The notes beneath the pieces were generated by a model. It was given only the letters and a program-made list of their open reading frames with translations, searched no databases and was not told the origin of the DNA. Source: Ruminococcus flavefaciens (GTDB lineage Bacteria; Bacillota; Clostridia; Oscillospirales; Ruminococcaceae). From it: DNA of 6,585 bases. The translations under genes and the position numbers were made by a program. Positions 1 through 6,356 of this stretch are shown piece by piece. The DNA is taken from assembly GCA_902796705.1 (NCBI GenBank), contig CADBQF010000017.1, positions 1 to 6,585 on the forward strand, written 5' to 3'. Each line of letters opens with the position of its first letter. Position 1 is the stretch's first letter.

Positions 1-131
1 AGGGGACAGAGTCCCCTAACAAGGTAGCAAAGGCAGCGAAGCGAACCTTTGCGGCTGGTCTGGACTTACTAAGCCTAAAGCCGGACAATCTTCAAATTCA
101 TAATTCATAATCACGGTGTTCCTGACGGGAC
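1..131 (-). repeat. Dispersed intergenic repeat, minus-strand copy cut by the window edge
   Basis: Read on the minus strand, this stretch has the same order of blocks as the right-hand cluster. It starts with a head resembling GTCCCGTCAGGAACACC (about 114-131), followed by an AT-rich linker of ATTATGAATT repeats (about 92-113). The unit core AGTAAGTCCAGACCAGCC (from 70 down) comes next, and a closing hairpin AGGGGAC-TCT-GTCCCCT (17 down to 1) ends the copy at the window edge. The core at 1-70 is a near reverse complement of 179-246. No protein-coding signal is visible; short reading frames here are repeat-derived. It resembles a REP or MITE-like element. No transposase is present in the window. 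Confidence 0.8.
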
Positions 132-150
132 ATATTTAAAAATGTAGGGG

Positions 151-276
151 CGGCGGTGGGTTACTCTGCTTGAGTGTCAGTAAGTCCAGACCAGCCGCAA
201 AGCGAGCTTCGCCGCTTTGCTGCGTTCTTAGGGGACTCCGTCCCCTCGTTCACCCCTGCAAGGAGGACATTGTCCC
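151..276 (+). repeat. Dispersed intergenic repeat, full plus-strand copy
   Basis: This block matches 6357-6483 in direct orientation along its whole length. By eye there are about a dozen differences over roughly 127 bases. It begins with CGGCGGTGGGTT and runs through CAGTAAGTCCAGACCAGCC. It then forms a hairpin from GCAAAGCG and CGCTTTGC, a second hairpin AGGGGAC-TCC-GTCCCCT (230-246), and ends near a third small GGAC-ATT-GTCC stem. Stacked hairpins with conserved stems suggest a structured non-coding element. It ends about 70 bases before the glgB start, so the glgB leader may contain part of it. Confidence 0.85.
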
Positions 277-293
277 CCTTGACTCCCATTATT

Positions 294-327
294 GCGGCTT
301 CGCCGTTATTTATTTTTCTTTTTTTAT
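294..327 (+). terminator. Small hairpin followed by a T-rich tract upstream of glgB
   Basis: CGGC (295-298) can pair with GCCG (302-305) across a TTC loop, and the following 20 or so bases are almost all T and A. The stem is only 4 to 5 bp, so it is a weak terminator candidate. It may equally be the edge of the repeat cluster. It lies just before the glgB ribosome binding site, so if it did terminate, glgB transcription would have to start very close to the gene. Confidence 0.2.
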
Positions 328-335
328 CATTTAAT

Positions 336-339
336 GGAG
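336..339 (+). promoter_or_regulatory. Ribosome binding site that fixes the glgB start
   Basis: GGAG lies 8 bases before the ATG at 348. The open frame continues upstream to 174, but that extension runs through the repeat at 151-276 and encodes nothing that fits the family. The ATG at 348 is therefore the supported start. No convincing -35/-10 pair was found upstream. TTGACT at 279-284 has no good -10 at the right distance. Confidence 0.75.
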
Positions 340-347
340 TTGATACT

Positions 348-2156
348 ATGGACATTTACGGTTTCTACAAAGGCGAGATATTCGACGCTTACGACTACCT
401 CGGTGCTCATGTCTCCGCCAAAGGCACAATTTTCAGAACATACGCCCCGAATGCCTCTAAAGTCTCGCTGATAGGCGATTTCAGCGATTGGAAAGATATC
501 CCCATGGAACGTACAGACGACGGAAAATTCTTCTCTGTCTCATGTCCAAAGGCTAAAGAGGGTATGCGTTACAAATACCGCATCTACAGCAAAAACGGCA
601 CTTTCATCGACCACTGCGATCCCTACGGCTTCGGCATGGAAGTCCGCCCCGGCACTTGCTCAGTTATCCGCCGTATCGATAACTTCCGATTCCACGACGA
701 AAAATGGCTCGCAAAACGCACCGACTGCCGTGACAAGCCTATGAATATCTACGAAGTCCACCTCGGCTCGTGGAAAAGAAAACCCGAAGCCGACCGTGAA
801 GAAGGCGACGAGGAAGGCTGGTACAATTATTCGGAAATAGCCGATATGCTGATAAAGTACGTCCTCGAATTCGGCTATAATTTCATCGAACTAATGCCCG
901 TCAGCGAACACCCCTGCGATGAATCGTGGGGCTACCAGAATACCGGATTCTTCGCCCCGACATCAAGATACGGCACACCTGTTCAGCTCATGGAATTCGT
1001 CGATAAATGCCACAAGCACGGCATAGGTGTTATCGTAGATTTCGTGCCGGTGCATTTCGCAGTTGACCATTACGCCCTCACCGAATACGACGGCACGAAG
1101 CTCTATGAATTCCCCGACGACGAAGCCGGCTACAACGAGTGGGGAAGCCGCAATTTCATGCACTCAAAGGGCGAAGTCCGCACGTTTATACAATCAGCCG
1201 CAAACTACTGGCTGTCCGTCTACCATTTCGACGGCCTGCGAATGGACGCTATCAGAAATATGATCTACTGGCACGGCGAAGAATACCGTGGCGAGAACCG
1301 TTTTGCTATCCAGTTCCTCAAAGATATGAACTGCGGACTCAAAGCACGCCACCCCTCCGCTATAATCTCGGCAGAAGATTCGTCCGCATATCCGAAAGTC
1401 ACAGCTCCCGTCTTTGCAGGCGGACTCGGATTCGACTATAAATGGGATCTCGGCTGGATGCACGATACTCTTGAATATTTCCAGTCAGCACCGATGTACC
1501 GCACAAGAGACTATCACAAGCTCACGTTCTCGATGCTCTATTTCTATAACGAGAATTTCATACTCCCGCTCTCCCATGACGAGGTAGTCCACGGAAAAGC
1601 CACCATAACCCAGAAGATGAACGGTCAGTACGACGATAAATTCCCGCAGGCAAGGGCAATGTATATGTATATGATCGTCCACCCCGGCAAGAAGCTCAAC
1701 TTCATGGGAAATGAGATATCCCAGCTCCGTGAATGGGACGAAAAGCGTGAACAGGACTGGGATATGCTCAAATACCCCCTCCACGATTCTTTCCGTGAAT
1801 ATATCAAAAAGCTGAATAAGATCTATCTGACTCACACGGCACTCCACTATGACTTCGATCCGACGAATTTCGAGTGGTCGGACTGCGATTCTCCTGACAG
1901 ATGTATCTATGCGGCAAGAAGAAAAAGTGCCGACGGTGATATCCTTGCCGTGATGAATTTCTCCGACTGGTATCAGTCCGGCTATTCCGTGAAGATAGGC
2001 GAGGACTATAAAGTCACCCTCCTCCTCGATTCCGACGACCAGCTCTACAGCGGACGCACTCCGGACGGCAAGACCGATTACAAAGTCTCCGGCGACCATA
2101 TCGACCTGAATATCCCCCCATTCACCGGCATAATGTTCCTCCTCGAAAAAAAATAA
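348..2156 (+). CDS. glgB: 1,4-alpha-glucan branching enzyme (GH13)
   Basis: This cytoplasmic enzyme of glycogen synthesis cuts alpha-1,4 glucan chains and rejoins them as alpha-1,6 branches. The 602-residue product starts with a CBM48-type beta domain (about 18-110; FRTYAPNASKVSLIGDFSDW). The GH13 barrel follows (about 130-490), then an all-beta C-terminal domain. The four GH13 regions are all readable: DFVPVH (231-236), GLRMDA (296-301) with nucleophile D300, SAED (341-344) with acid/base E343, and LSHDEVVHGK (408-417) with stabilising D411. WGYQNTGFFAPTSRYG (194-209) and FMGNE (452-456) are also typical of branching enzymes. The length fits the short forms without the extra N-terminal N1 domain. 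The start at 348 is chosen on its ribosome binding site and family alignment. No glgC, glgD, glgA or glgP gene is adjacent, so it appears to stand alone. No clear terminator separates it from the AraC-type gene 80 bases downstream. Confidence 0.96.
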   Translation: MDIYGFYKGEIFDAYDYLGAHVSAKGTIFRTYAPNASKVSLIGDFSDWKDIPMERTDDGKFFSVSCPKAKEGMRYKYRIYSKNGTFIDHCDPYGFGMEVRPGTCSVIRRIDNFRFHDEKWLAKRTDCRDKPMNIYEVHLGSWKRKPEADREEGDEEGWYNYSEIADMLIKYVLEFGYNFIELMPVSEHPCDESWGYQNTGFFAPTSRYGTPVQLMEFVDKCHKHGIGVIVDFVPVHFAVDHYALTEYDGTKLYEFPDDEAGYNEWGSRNFMHSKGEVRTFIQSAANYWLSVYHFDGLRMDAIRNMIYWHGEEYRGENRFAIQFLKDMNCGLKARHPSAIISAEDSSAYPKVTAPVFAGGLGFDYKWDLGWMHDTLEYFQSAPMYRTRDYHKLTFSMLYFYNENFILPLSHDEVVHGKATITQKMNGQYDDKFPQARAMYMYMIVHPGKKLNFMGNEISQLREWDEKREQDWDMLKYPLHDSFREYIKKLNKIYLTHTALHYDFDPTNFEWSDCDSPDRCIYAARRKSADGDILAVMNFSDWYQSGYSVKIGEDYKVTLLLDSDDQLYSGRTPDGKTDYKVSGDHIDLNIPPFTGIMFLLEKK

Positions 2157-2175
2157 GCTGACTTATGCCTGTATC

Positions 2176-2204
2176 TTGAAAAAAAGACGGAACTGTGGTA
2201 GAAT
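2176..2204 (+). promoter_or_regulatory. Sigma-A type promoter of the AraC-family gene
   Basis: TTGAAA (2176-2181) and TAGAAT (2199-2204) are separated by exactly 17 bases. A TGG directly before the -10 gives an extended -10 (TGn). Transcription would start near 2211, leaving a leader of about 26 bases before the TTG start. This gives the regulator expression independent of glgB, although read-through from glgB is also possible. Not tested experimentally. Confidence 0.75.
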
Positions 2205-2221
2205 AGTATCAACATATATGC

Positions 2222-2227
2222 AAGGAG
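2222..2227 (+). promoter_or_regulatory. Ribosome binding site supporting a TTG start
   Basis: AAGGAG is a strong Shine-Dalgarno sequence 9 bases before TTG at 2237. The first in-frame ATG is much further in, so this site is the main reason for choosing the non-ATG start. Confidence 0.8.
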
Positions 2228-2236
2228 TTCCTTAAC

Positions 2237-3007
2237 TTGAAGATCACTAAAATCACACTGAATGTCAGCACCAAAAGAATACTTACCACCGGAGGAGGTC
2301 AGGACTGCGTATTTGTCCTGTTCCGTACACCTGTTTCACTGAAAGACGGCAATTCCGTGGATCACGGGGCATCGGCTTCTATCCTGTACGGAACTTCTCC
2401 GCTGACTTTCGCTCCGGCTGACGGTAAGGAAATGCGGTTCGATGTCGTCAGGTTCAGGACAACTTCTGCTGACAGACAGTACATGGCTTCAATGGAACTT
2501 CCGATGAATTCTCTTGCGGAGATACCCGACAGCATCAGTATCATCAATATCCTGCACAGCATGAAAGAACGCCTGCTCTCCGGCGGCAGATATCTCTCTG
2601 AATATATGGAGCTTGCCATGAGAATGATCTTCATCTGCATCTGTGACAGCAACGCCTCACGGACTTCCGATATCCCCGAAATTTCCCGGTATAAAGAGCT
2701 GAAAGAACTCCGAGATTCTATCTACGACGATCCCCTCAATGACTGGTCTGTCAGCGATATCTGCTCCTCTCTCGGCATAAGCAGAACTTATTTCCATAGG
2801 ATATATATGCAGGCTTTCGGCGTTACCTGCCGTCAGGACGTTATCGAGAGCAGACTCCTGCGTGCCGAGGAACTCCTCCGTACTACCGATATGTCTGTCT
2901 CCGAAATTTCCGAAGAATGCGGCTACGAGAGCGAGTCCTACTTCATGCGGCAGTTCCGTGCAAAAAAAGGCTGCACCCCCACCGAATTCCGCCGTATCAA
3001 CAAATAA
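2237..3007 (+). CDS. AraC-family transcriptional regulator
   Basis: A 256-residue DNA-binding regulator of standard length for the family. The N-terminal half (about 10-100) has the beta-rich look of the cupin-like AraC ligand-binding domain, with the stretch YGTSPLTFAPADGKEMRFDVVRF. Residues 100-165 form a helical linker. The C-terminal domain has two helix-turn-helix units. The first is at about 170-195 (WSVSDICSSLGISRTYFHRIY). The second is at about 219-252 (MSVSEISEECGYESESYFMRQFRAKKGCTPTEFRR), which includes the family's conserved G-Y, S-Y-F-x-R-x-F-x-K and P-x-E-F-R pattern. Translation starts at TTG 2237 behind AAGGAG. The gene has its own promoter and is convergent with the peptide-binding lipoprotein gene. 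The ligand and targets cannot be deduced. A link to sugar use is plausible from the family and from nearby glgB, but it is only inference. Confidence 0.93.
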   Translation: MKITKITLNVSTKRILTTGGGQDCVFVLFRTPVSLKDGNSVDHGASASILYGTSPLTFAPADGKEMRFDVVRFRTTSADRQYMASMELPMNSLAEIPDSISIINILHSMKERLLSGGRYLSEYMELAMRMIFICICDSNASRTSDIPEISRYKELKELRDSIYDDPLNDWSVSDICSSLGISRTYFHRIYMQAFGVTCRQDVIESRLLRAEELLRTTDMSVSEISEECGYESESYFMRQFRAKKGCTPTEFRRINK

Positions 3008-3042
3008 TACCGCTTCTCATAAAGAGGTTCATGCTTTCTATT

Positions 3043-3075
3043 GGGGAAAACCCTTTTGAGAAAGGGTTCTTCCCC
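3043..3075. terminator. Strong hairpin between convergent genes
   Basis: GGGGAA-AACCCTTT (3043-3056) pairs with AAAGGGTT-c-TTCCCC (3061-3075). The 14 bp stem has one bulged C (3069) and a TGAG loop. It sits 35 bases after the AraC-type stop and 35 bases after the stop of the minus-strand gene, where a shared bidirectional terminator is expected. Neither side has a proper U tract, so it may also act as an mRNA 3' end stabiliser or be a dispersed palindromic repeat. Confidence 0.6.
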
Positions 3076-3110
3076 ACTAAAAGGCATAAACTTCGTTATG
3101 GGAAGCGGGC

Positions 3111-4763
3111 TTATCTGTAGTTTTTGGCATCGGTGAAGTCCAATGCACCGGAGAAAGGTTCATATTTTATATCTTCGTTGTCCTTTTTGGAAACGAGGTA
3201 GGTGTTCTTGTAAAAGAGCGGAACGAAGCAGTACTGACCGATGACATCTCTCTCGAAAGCGGCGTACTGATCGACGAGACCGGAGATATCGGCACATTTG
3301 CGGATCTTGACGGAGAAGCCTTCTTTTCCGGCGGCTTTGCGGAGGCATTCTGTCTGTTCAAATTCCTCTGCTGCTGCAAGACCGCTGCAATTTTTTCCAC
3401 GCACGGGATAGAGGGCGATGCTGTAGTCGCCGGAATCTATCCTTGAATAGAATTCTTCCTGAGTGACCTCATCAAGACCGATCGTACAGCCGAGGCAGCT
3501 CAGCCAGTTCTGCGAGAGGTTCTGGATATAGACGGGATCGACAGTTCCGGCACAGATCATCACAGAGAGTTCTTCCGGAGTGTCCGCATAGAGTTCAGCC
3601 ATAGCGACCTGATAGCATCTTGCTGCCTCGTCCTTGTCGAAGCAGGCGAACTGATTATCGGAAGCCATTTCACGGTAGCTTCTGCCGAGGACAGCGACAG
3701 CCGGGGGGATTATGCCATAAGCCGGAGAGATATCGCCGGTCTTTTTGGCATCGATTATTCCCTCACGGTCAATGGCGAATGCGAGGGCTTTCCGGAGCTG
3801 CATATTTGAGAGATACCTGTTATCCTTATTGAAGACAAGGCCGAGCGTCACGGAGCGTGAGCCGTAGATATTGCAGGTATTCTTGCTGACATCGGACACA
3901 TCGAGAGTGGTCATGCACTCCGTATCGCTCTCTTTCATGAGCTTCTTGATGTCGGATTCTTTTTTCTCTATAGTGAAATTGAGGAATGACGGGCATACGG
4001 GGCGGTCTTCTCTGCTGTTGGGAGCATTTTTTTTCATATAGAGGATATTGTTAGAGCCGTAGGGATCGTAGAACCACTGACGCACATAGAACGAGCCGTT
4101 CGACATGACCGACCTGTCGTCGAGTCCGTATCTTCCGCTCGTTGCATAGAAAAAGTCCCTGTTGCACGGCATGGCTGCTGTAGTTGTGAGCAGTCCGAGA
4201 AATTCAGCGGACGGATATTCGAGCGAGATGATGAGCGTTTTGCTGTCGGGGGCGTATACGCCTGCTTTTTCGGGGAATTCCTTTCCGCTGATTATATCCC
4301 TGCCGTTGAGTATGCAGGAGAAATCCTGAGCATACGGCGACTGCATCTGCGGATCGAGTATCCTCCTGAAAGCGAAAACGTAGTCATCAGCCGTCACCGG
4401 GAAGTATTCGTTCTCCGAGATGACATCGTCGTTGTTCTCGTCGAAGAACCAGAAATTGTCCTCCCTCAGCTCAAAGGTATAAGTCAGCCCGTCGGGTGAA
4501 ACGCTGTAGCTTGCTGCATTGCGGCAGGAGATATTCCCGTTGGCATCTGATTCGAGGAGTCCGCTGTACATATTCCTTATGACTGTACAGGCGGAGGGAT
4601 CGTCGGCATACTGGGGATCGAGGCTTCCGGGGTTTCCGAGCAGCGAGAGGTCATACATATGACCTGTACCGCTTCCCCTGTCCTTATTTCCGCATGATGA
4701 GAGCATACCGGCAGAAAATACCGCACATAAAATAAGAGCTTTGATATTCAATTTTTTCTCCAT
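3111..4763 (-). CDS. OppA-like peptide-binding lipoprotein (SBP_bac_5 family)
   Basis: A 550-residue extracytoplasmic solute-binding protein of oligopeptide ABC transporters. The N terminus MEKKLNIK, a hydrophobic stretch and lipobox LSSC (C24) mark a lipoprotein. Family signatures are LGNPGSLDP (42-50), VSPDGLTYTFELR (88-100), PVTADDYVFAFRRILDP (122-138), LRKALAFAIDREGI (323-336) and, near the end, FVPLFYKNTYLVS (513-525). An EF-hand-like loop (108-119) is inserted between W105 and PVTADD. The frame stays open to 4865, but the extra 34 residues would place the signal peptide internally and run through the 4794-4832 hairpin. ATG 4763 is preceded only by a distant AAGGA. TTG at 4751, 6 bases after GGAG, is an alternative that keeps the signal peptide. 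No permease or ATPase gene is adjacent, and the downstream neighbour is convergent, so it is an orphan binding protein here. The substrate is not known. Confidence 0.9.
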   Translation of the reverse strand: MEKKLNIKALILCAVFSAGMLSSCGNKDRGSGTGHMYDLSLLGNPGSLDPQYADDPSACTVIRNMYSGLLESDANGNISCRNAASYSVSPDGLTYTFELREDNFWFFDENNDDVISENEYFPVTADDYVFAFRRILDPQMQSPYAQDFSCILNGRDIISGKEFPEKAGVYAPDSKTLIISLEYPSAEFLGLLTTTAAMPCNRDFFYATSGRYGLDDRSVMSNGSFYVRQWFYDPYGSNNILYMKKNAPNSREDRPVCPSFLNFTIEKKESDIKKLMKESDTECMTTLDVSDVSKNTCNIYGSRSVTLGLVFNKDNRYLSNMQLRKALAFAIDREGIIDAKKTGDISPAYGIIPPAVAVLGRSYREMASDNQFACFDKDEAARCYQVAMAELYADTPEELSVMICAGTVDPVYIQNLSQNWLSCLGCTIGLDEVTQEEFYSRIDSGDYSIALYPVRGKNCSGLAAAEEFEQTECLRKAAGKEGFSVKIRKCADISGLVDQYAAFERDVIGQYCFVPLFYKNTYLVSKKDNEDIKYEPFSGALDFTDAKNYR

Positions 4764-4793
4764 TCTTTTGTATATATATCCTTGATATGTCAG

Positions 4794-4832
4794 AAAAGAG
4801 CTGAGGAAATGAGACATTTCCAAAGCTCTTTT
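4794..4832 (-). terminator. Near-perfect palindromic hairpin after the VanY-like gene
   Basis: AAAAGAGCT (4794-4802) pairs with AGCTCTTTT (4824-4832). Inside, after a 2x2 internal loop, GGAAATG (4805-4811) pairs with CATTTCC (4815-4821) across a 3-base loop. On the minus strand the stem ends in CTCTTTT, which suits an intrinsic terminator for the VanY-like gene about 70 bases after its stop. It lies only about 30 bases before the start of the peptide-binding gene, where no convincing separate promoter is visible. An attenuator in a shared transcript is therefore also possible. Confidence 0.7.
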
Positions 4833-4900
4833 TGTTAATTTGCAGCAAAACGTAAGCTGAGACAAATCAGATATTTATTCCCTTTGCGGGATATTTTTCT

Positions 4901-5944
4901 TTATTCTGTGACCTTGACGGTTACGATGAATCCTTCGCTGTTGTCGCCTGATATCGTGTAGCTCATGTCAGCAGGCACGGGAACGTCAGTAAGAGCGTTC
5001 GGAACGGCTTTGACATAATATACACGGTAGATATCAGCACCGGAGGATATCTCAAGGGGCTTTTCCTTAGTATACTCTTTTACCTTCTCGATATACTCTT
5101 CAAGGCAGAGATCGTTCTGTTTTATGTAAGTTGAATGGGGAACGCCGACATATCTGTAAGTCTGAGTCCTTGCAGTCTCGCCGGTATAATTTTCCTTGCC
5201 GTCGGGATATCTCACGATGAAGCCGTAGCCTGCGGCATTTTCGTCTATCCATGAATAGATGCCGGTCGGTGAGTAATAACCGGAGCTTGAACCGTCCTTC
5301 GGGAAAACGCCCAAATCGAACGATCTTCCTGTGTGGTAATCGGAGAAGCCGCCGTTTGTATTTGTAGTACCGTAGGCGAATTTCTCGTTCTGCTGTTCGA
5401 GCGAACGATAGCCGCCGATTATCGTAATATCGGTATTTGACTGGATAACGGAGAAGCTCTCCATAAGTGCATTGAGCTGTTCAACGACGTGTGAGTCGAG
5501 TTTTATAACGTAGTCACTGACACCGAAGTACTCGTTCTTTATGTTGTCGAACAGAGTCACGAGCGAAGTATCATCAGCCGGGAAGTGGTAGATATGATTT
5601 GTATTGACAAGAATGAGATCACCCTTGAAAACGTCATCATAGCTGTGTGCTTCCGTGATGAAATTCGTTGCAGTCGGATCGGCAGCCGAAGGGGGTATCC
5701 TTGTAGTGCCGGGCATAGTGCCGCTTGTTATAGTGGTGTCAAGATTATCGACTATAGTAGGAGAAGTATTCTTCTCGGCAGATGCAGAATTCTTTCGCTC
5801 GGTGACAGCTTTGGGATCGTTTTTCTCCTTCACGCCCTTGACGCATGAAGTAATAACGACAGCTACGACGATCAATGCAAGAAGAACGGCTGCAAGGCGG
5901 TCATATCTGACACGGTATTTTTTTCTTCTGTTTCCGCTGCTCAT
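4901..5944 (-). CDS. VanY-like (peptidase M15B fold) membrane-anchored protein, probably catalytically inactive
   Basis: The 347-residue product has a basic N terminus (RRKKYRVRYDR) and a hydrophobic segment (about 17-33). The segment ends in ITSC (C34), so it is either a lipoprotein or a single-pass membrane anchor. A Ser/Thr/Pro-rich linker (about 50-98) leads to an outer-surface domain. Residues about 105-287 match VanY D-Ala-D-Ala carboxypeptidases: GGYRS (177-181), GFSDYHTGRSFDL (199-211), RYVGVPHSTYI (264-274) and LCLEEYIE (279-286). A 60-residue beta-type tail follows. The usual SxHxxGxAxD motif reads SDYHTGRSFD (Tyr at the zinc His position, His one place later). The ExWH before RYVG reads RTQT, so the catalytic Glu and second zinc His are missing. 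It may bind peptidoglycan stems without cutting them. The start at 5944 has AAAGG 9 bases upstream, and a strong promoter lies at 6082-6110. Confidence 0.87.
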   Translation of the reverse strand: MSSGNRRKKYRVRYDRLAAVLLALIVVAVVITSCVKGVKEKNDPKAVTERKNSASAEKNTSPTIVDNLDTTITSGTMPGTTRIPPSAADPTATNFITEAHSYDDVFKGDLILVNTNHIYHFPADDTSLVTLFDNIKNEYFGVSDYVIKLDSHVVEQLNALMESFSVIQSNTDITIIGGYRSLEQQNEKFAYGTTNTNGGFSDYHTGRSFDLGVFPKDGSSSGYYSPTGIYSWIDENAAGYGFIVRYPDGKENYTGETARTQTYRYVGVPHSTYIKQNDLCLEEYIEKVKEYTKEKPLEISSGADIYRVYYVKAVPNALTDVPVPADMSYTISGDNSEGFIVTVKVTE

Positions 5945-6201
5945 ATATCATTACCTTTCTTTGGCATACGAATAAGCTTGATTTTTCAGATGCGGTGTAG
6001 AAAGTCAGGCTGAATATTACGAAGGGTATAAAAACCTTCTGTTATACAATATCATAGCCTAACAATAATACGCTACTTTAGATTATAACACATCGTGCAG
6101 AAAAAGTAAAGCGATTTTGCATAATTTTCACAAAACTTTCTCAAAAAATAACTAAGCCGGATTAATGGAGTATGAACAAATAAGAAATAATAATGAAAAG
6201 C
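5945..6201. other. Intergenic region: leader and promoter of the VanY-like gene, then AT-rich sequence
   Basis: No gene is visible here on either strand. From 5945 to about 6075 it would be a transcribed leader of about 130 bases for the VanY-like gene. This contains only a weak GAAGG/CCTTC stem (6021-6039) and a possible minor second -10 (TATAAC on the minus strand, near 6045). No recognised riboswitch or T-box pattern is seen. From 6111 to 6201 the sequence is AT-rich and I see no structure in it. Confidence 0.6.
6082..6110 (-). promoter_or_regulatory. Strong sigma-A type promoter driving the VanY-like gene
   Basis: On the minus strand, TTTACT (6110-6105) and a perfect TATAAT (6087-6082) are separated by 17 bases. 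TGT directly before the -10 makes it an extended -10. The predicted start near 6075 leaves a leader of about 130 bases, longer than needed for translation alone. It may also serve the peptide-binding gene if transcription passes the 4794-4832 hairpin. Confidence 0.82.
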
Positions 6202-6225
6202 GGACGCTCTGCACGAGAGAGCGTC
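6202..6225. repeat. Hairpin at the edge of the right repeat cluster
   Basis: GGACGCTCT (6202-6210) pairs perfectly with AGAGCGTCC (6217 to 6225 region) over 9 bp with a short loop. Read on the minus strand it is followed by GCTTTTCATTATTATTT, so it could weakly terminate a minus-strand transcript arriving from beyond the right edge. It may instead be the outer boundary of the repeat cluster. Confidence 0.5.
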
Positions 6226-6241
6226 CCCTGAAATTCAAATA

Positions 6242-6347
6242 CGTCCCGTCAGGGACACCATAATTATGAATTAAGCATTATGAATTATGAATTCTCAGGC
6301 TCAGTAAGTCCGGAACAGCCGCAAAGGTCGCTTCGCTGCTTTGCTTA
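6242..6347 (+). repeat. Dispersed repeat, head, AT-rich linker and truncated core
   Basis: The head CGTCCCGTCAGGGACACC (6242-6259) is followed by AT-rich ATTATGAATT repeats (to about 6294). A partial core then runs from CAGTAAGTCC (6302) through GCCGCAAAG and CTTCGCTGCTTTGC. This is the same block order as the minus-strand copy at 1-131. The core stops before the AGGGGAC hairpin and is followed directly by a full unit. Confidence 0.78.
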
Positions 6348-6356
6348 CTTTTTTGC

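Noticed and set aside
174..347. N-terminal extension of glgB by 58 residues
   Set aside because: It translates the dispersed repeat, has no family match, and lies upstream of a well-placed GGAG and ATG at 348.
161..355. Minus-strand small reading frame sharing AGVNEGTESP with the one at 6278-6535
   Set aside because: The shared peptide comes from the repeat copies at 151-276 and 6357-6483. Hairpin-forming repeat DNA explains it better than a gene family, and no ribosome site supports it.
1485..2099. 204-residue minus-strand reading frame inside glgB
   Set aside because: It is antisense to a clearly conserved glgB region containing catalytic motif IV, and its product shows no recognisable domain.
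4764..4865. 34-residue N-terminal extension of the peptide-binding protein
   Set aside because: It would bury a good lipoprotein signal peptide internally and would require translating through the 4794-4832 hairpin.
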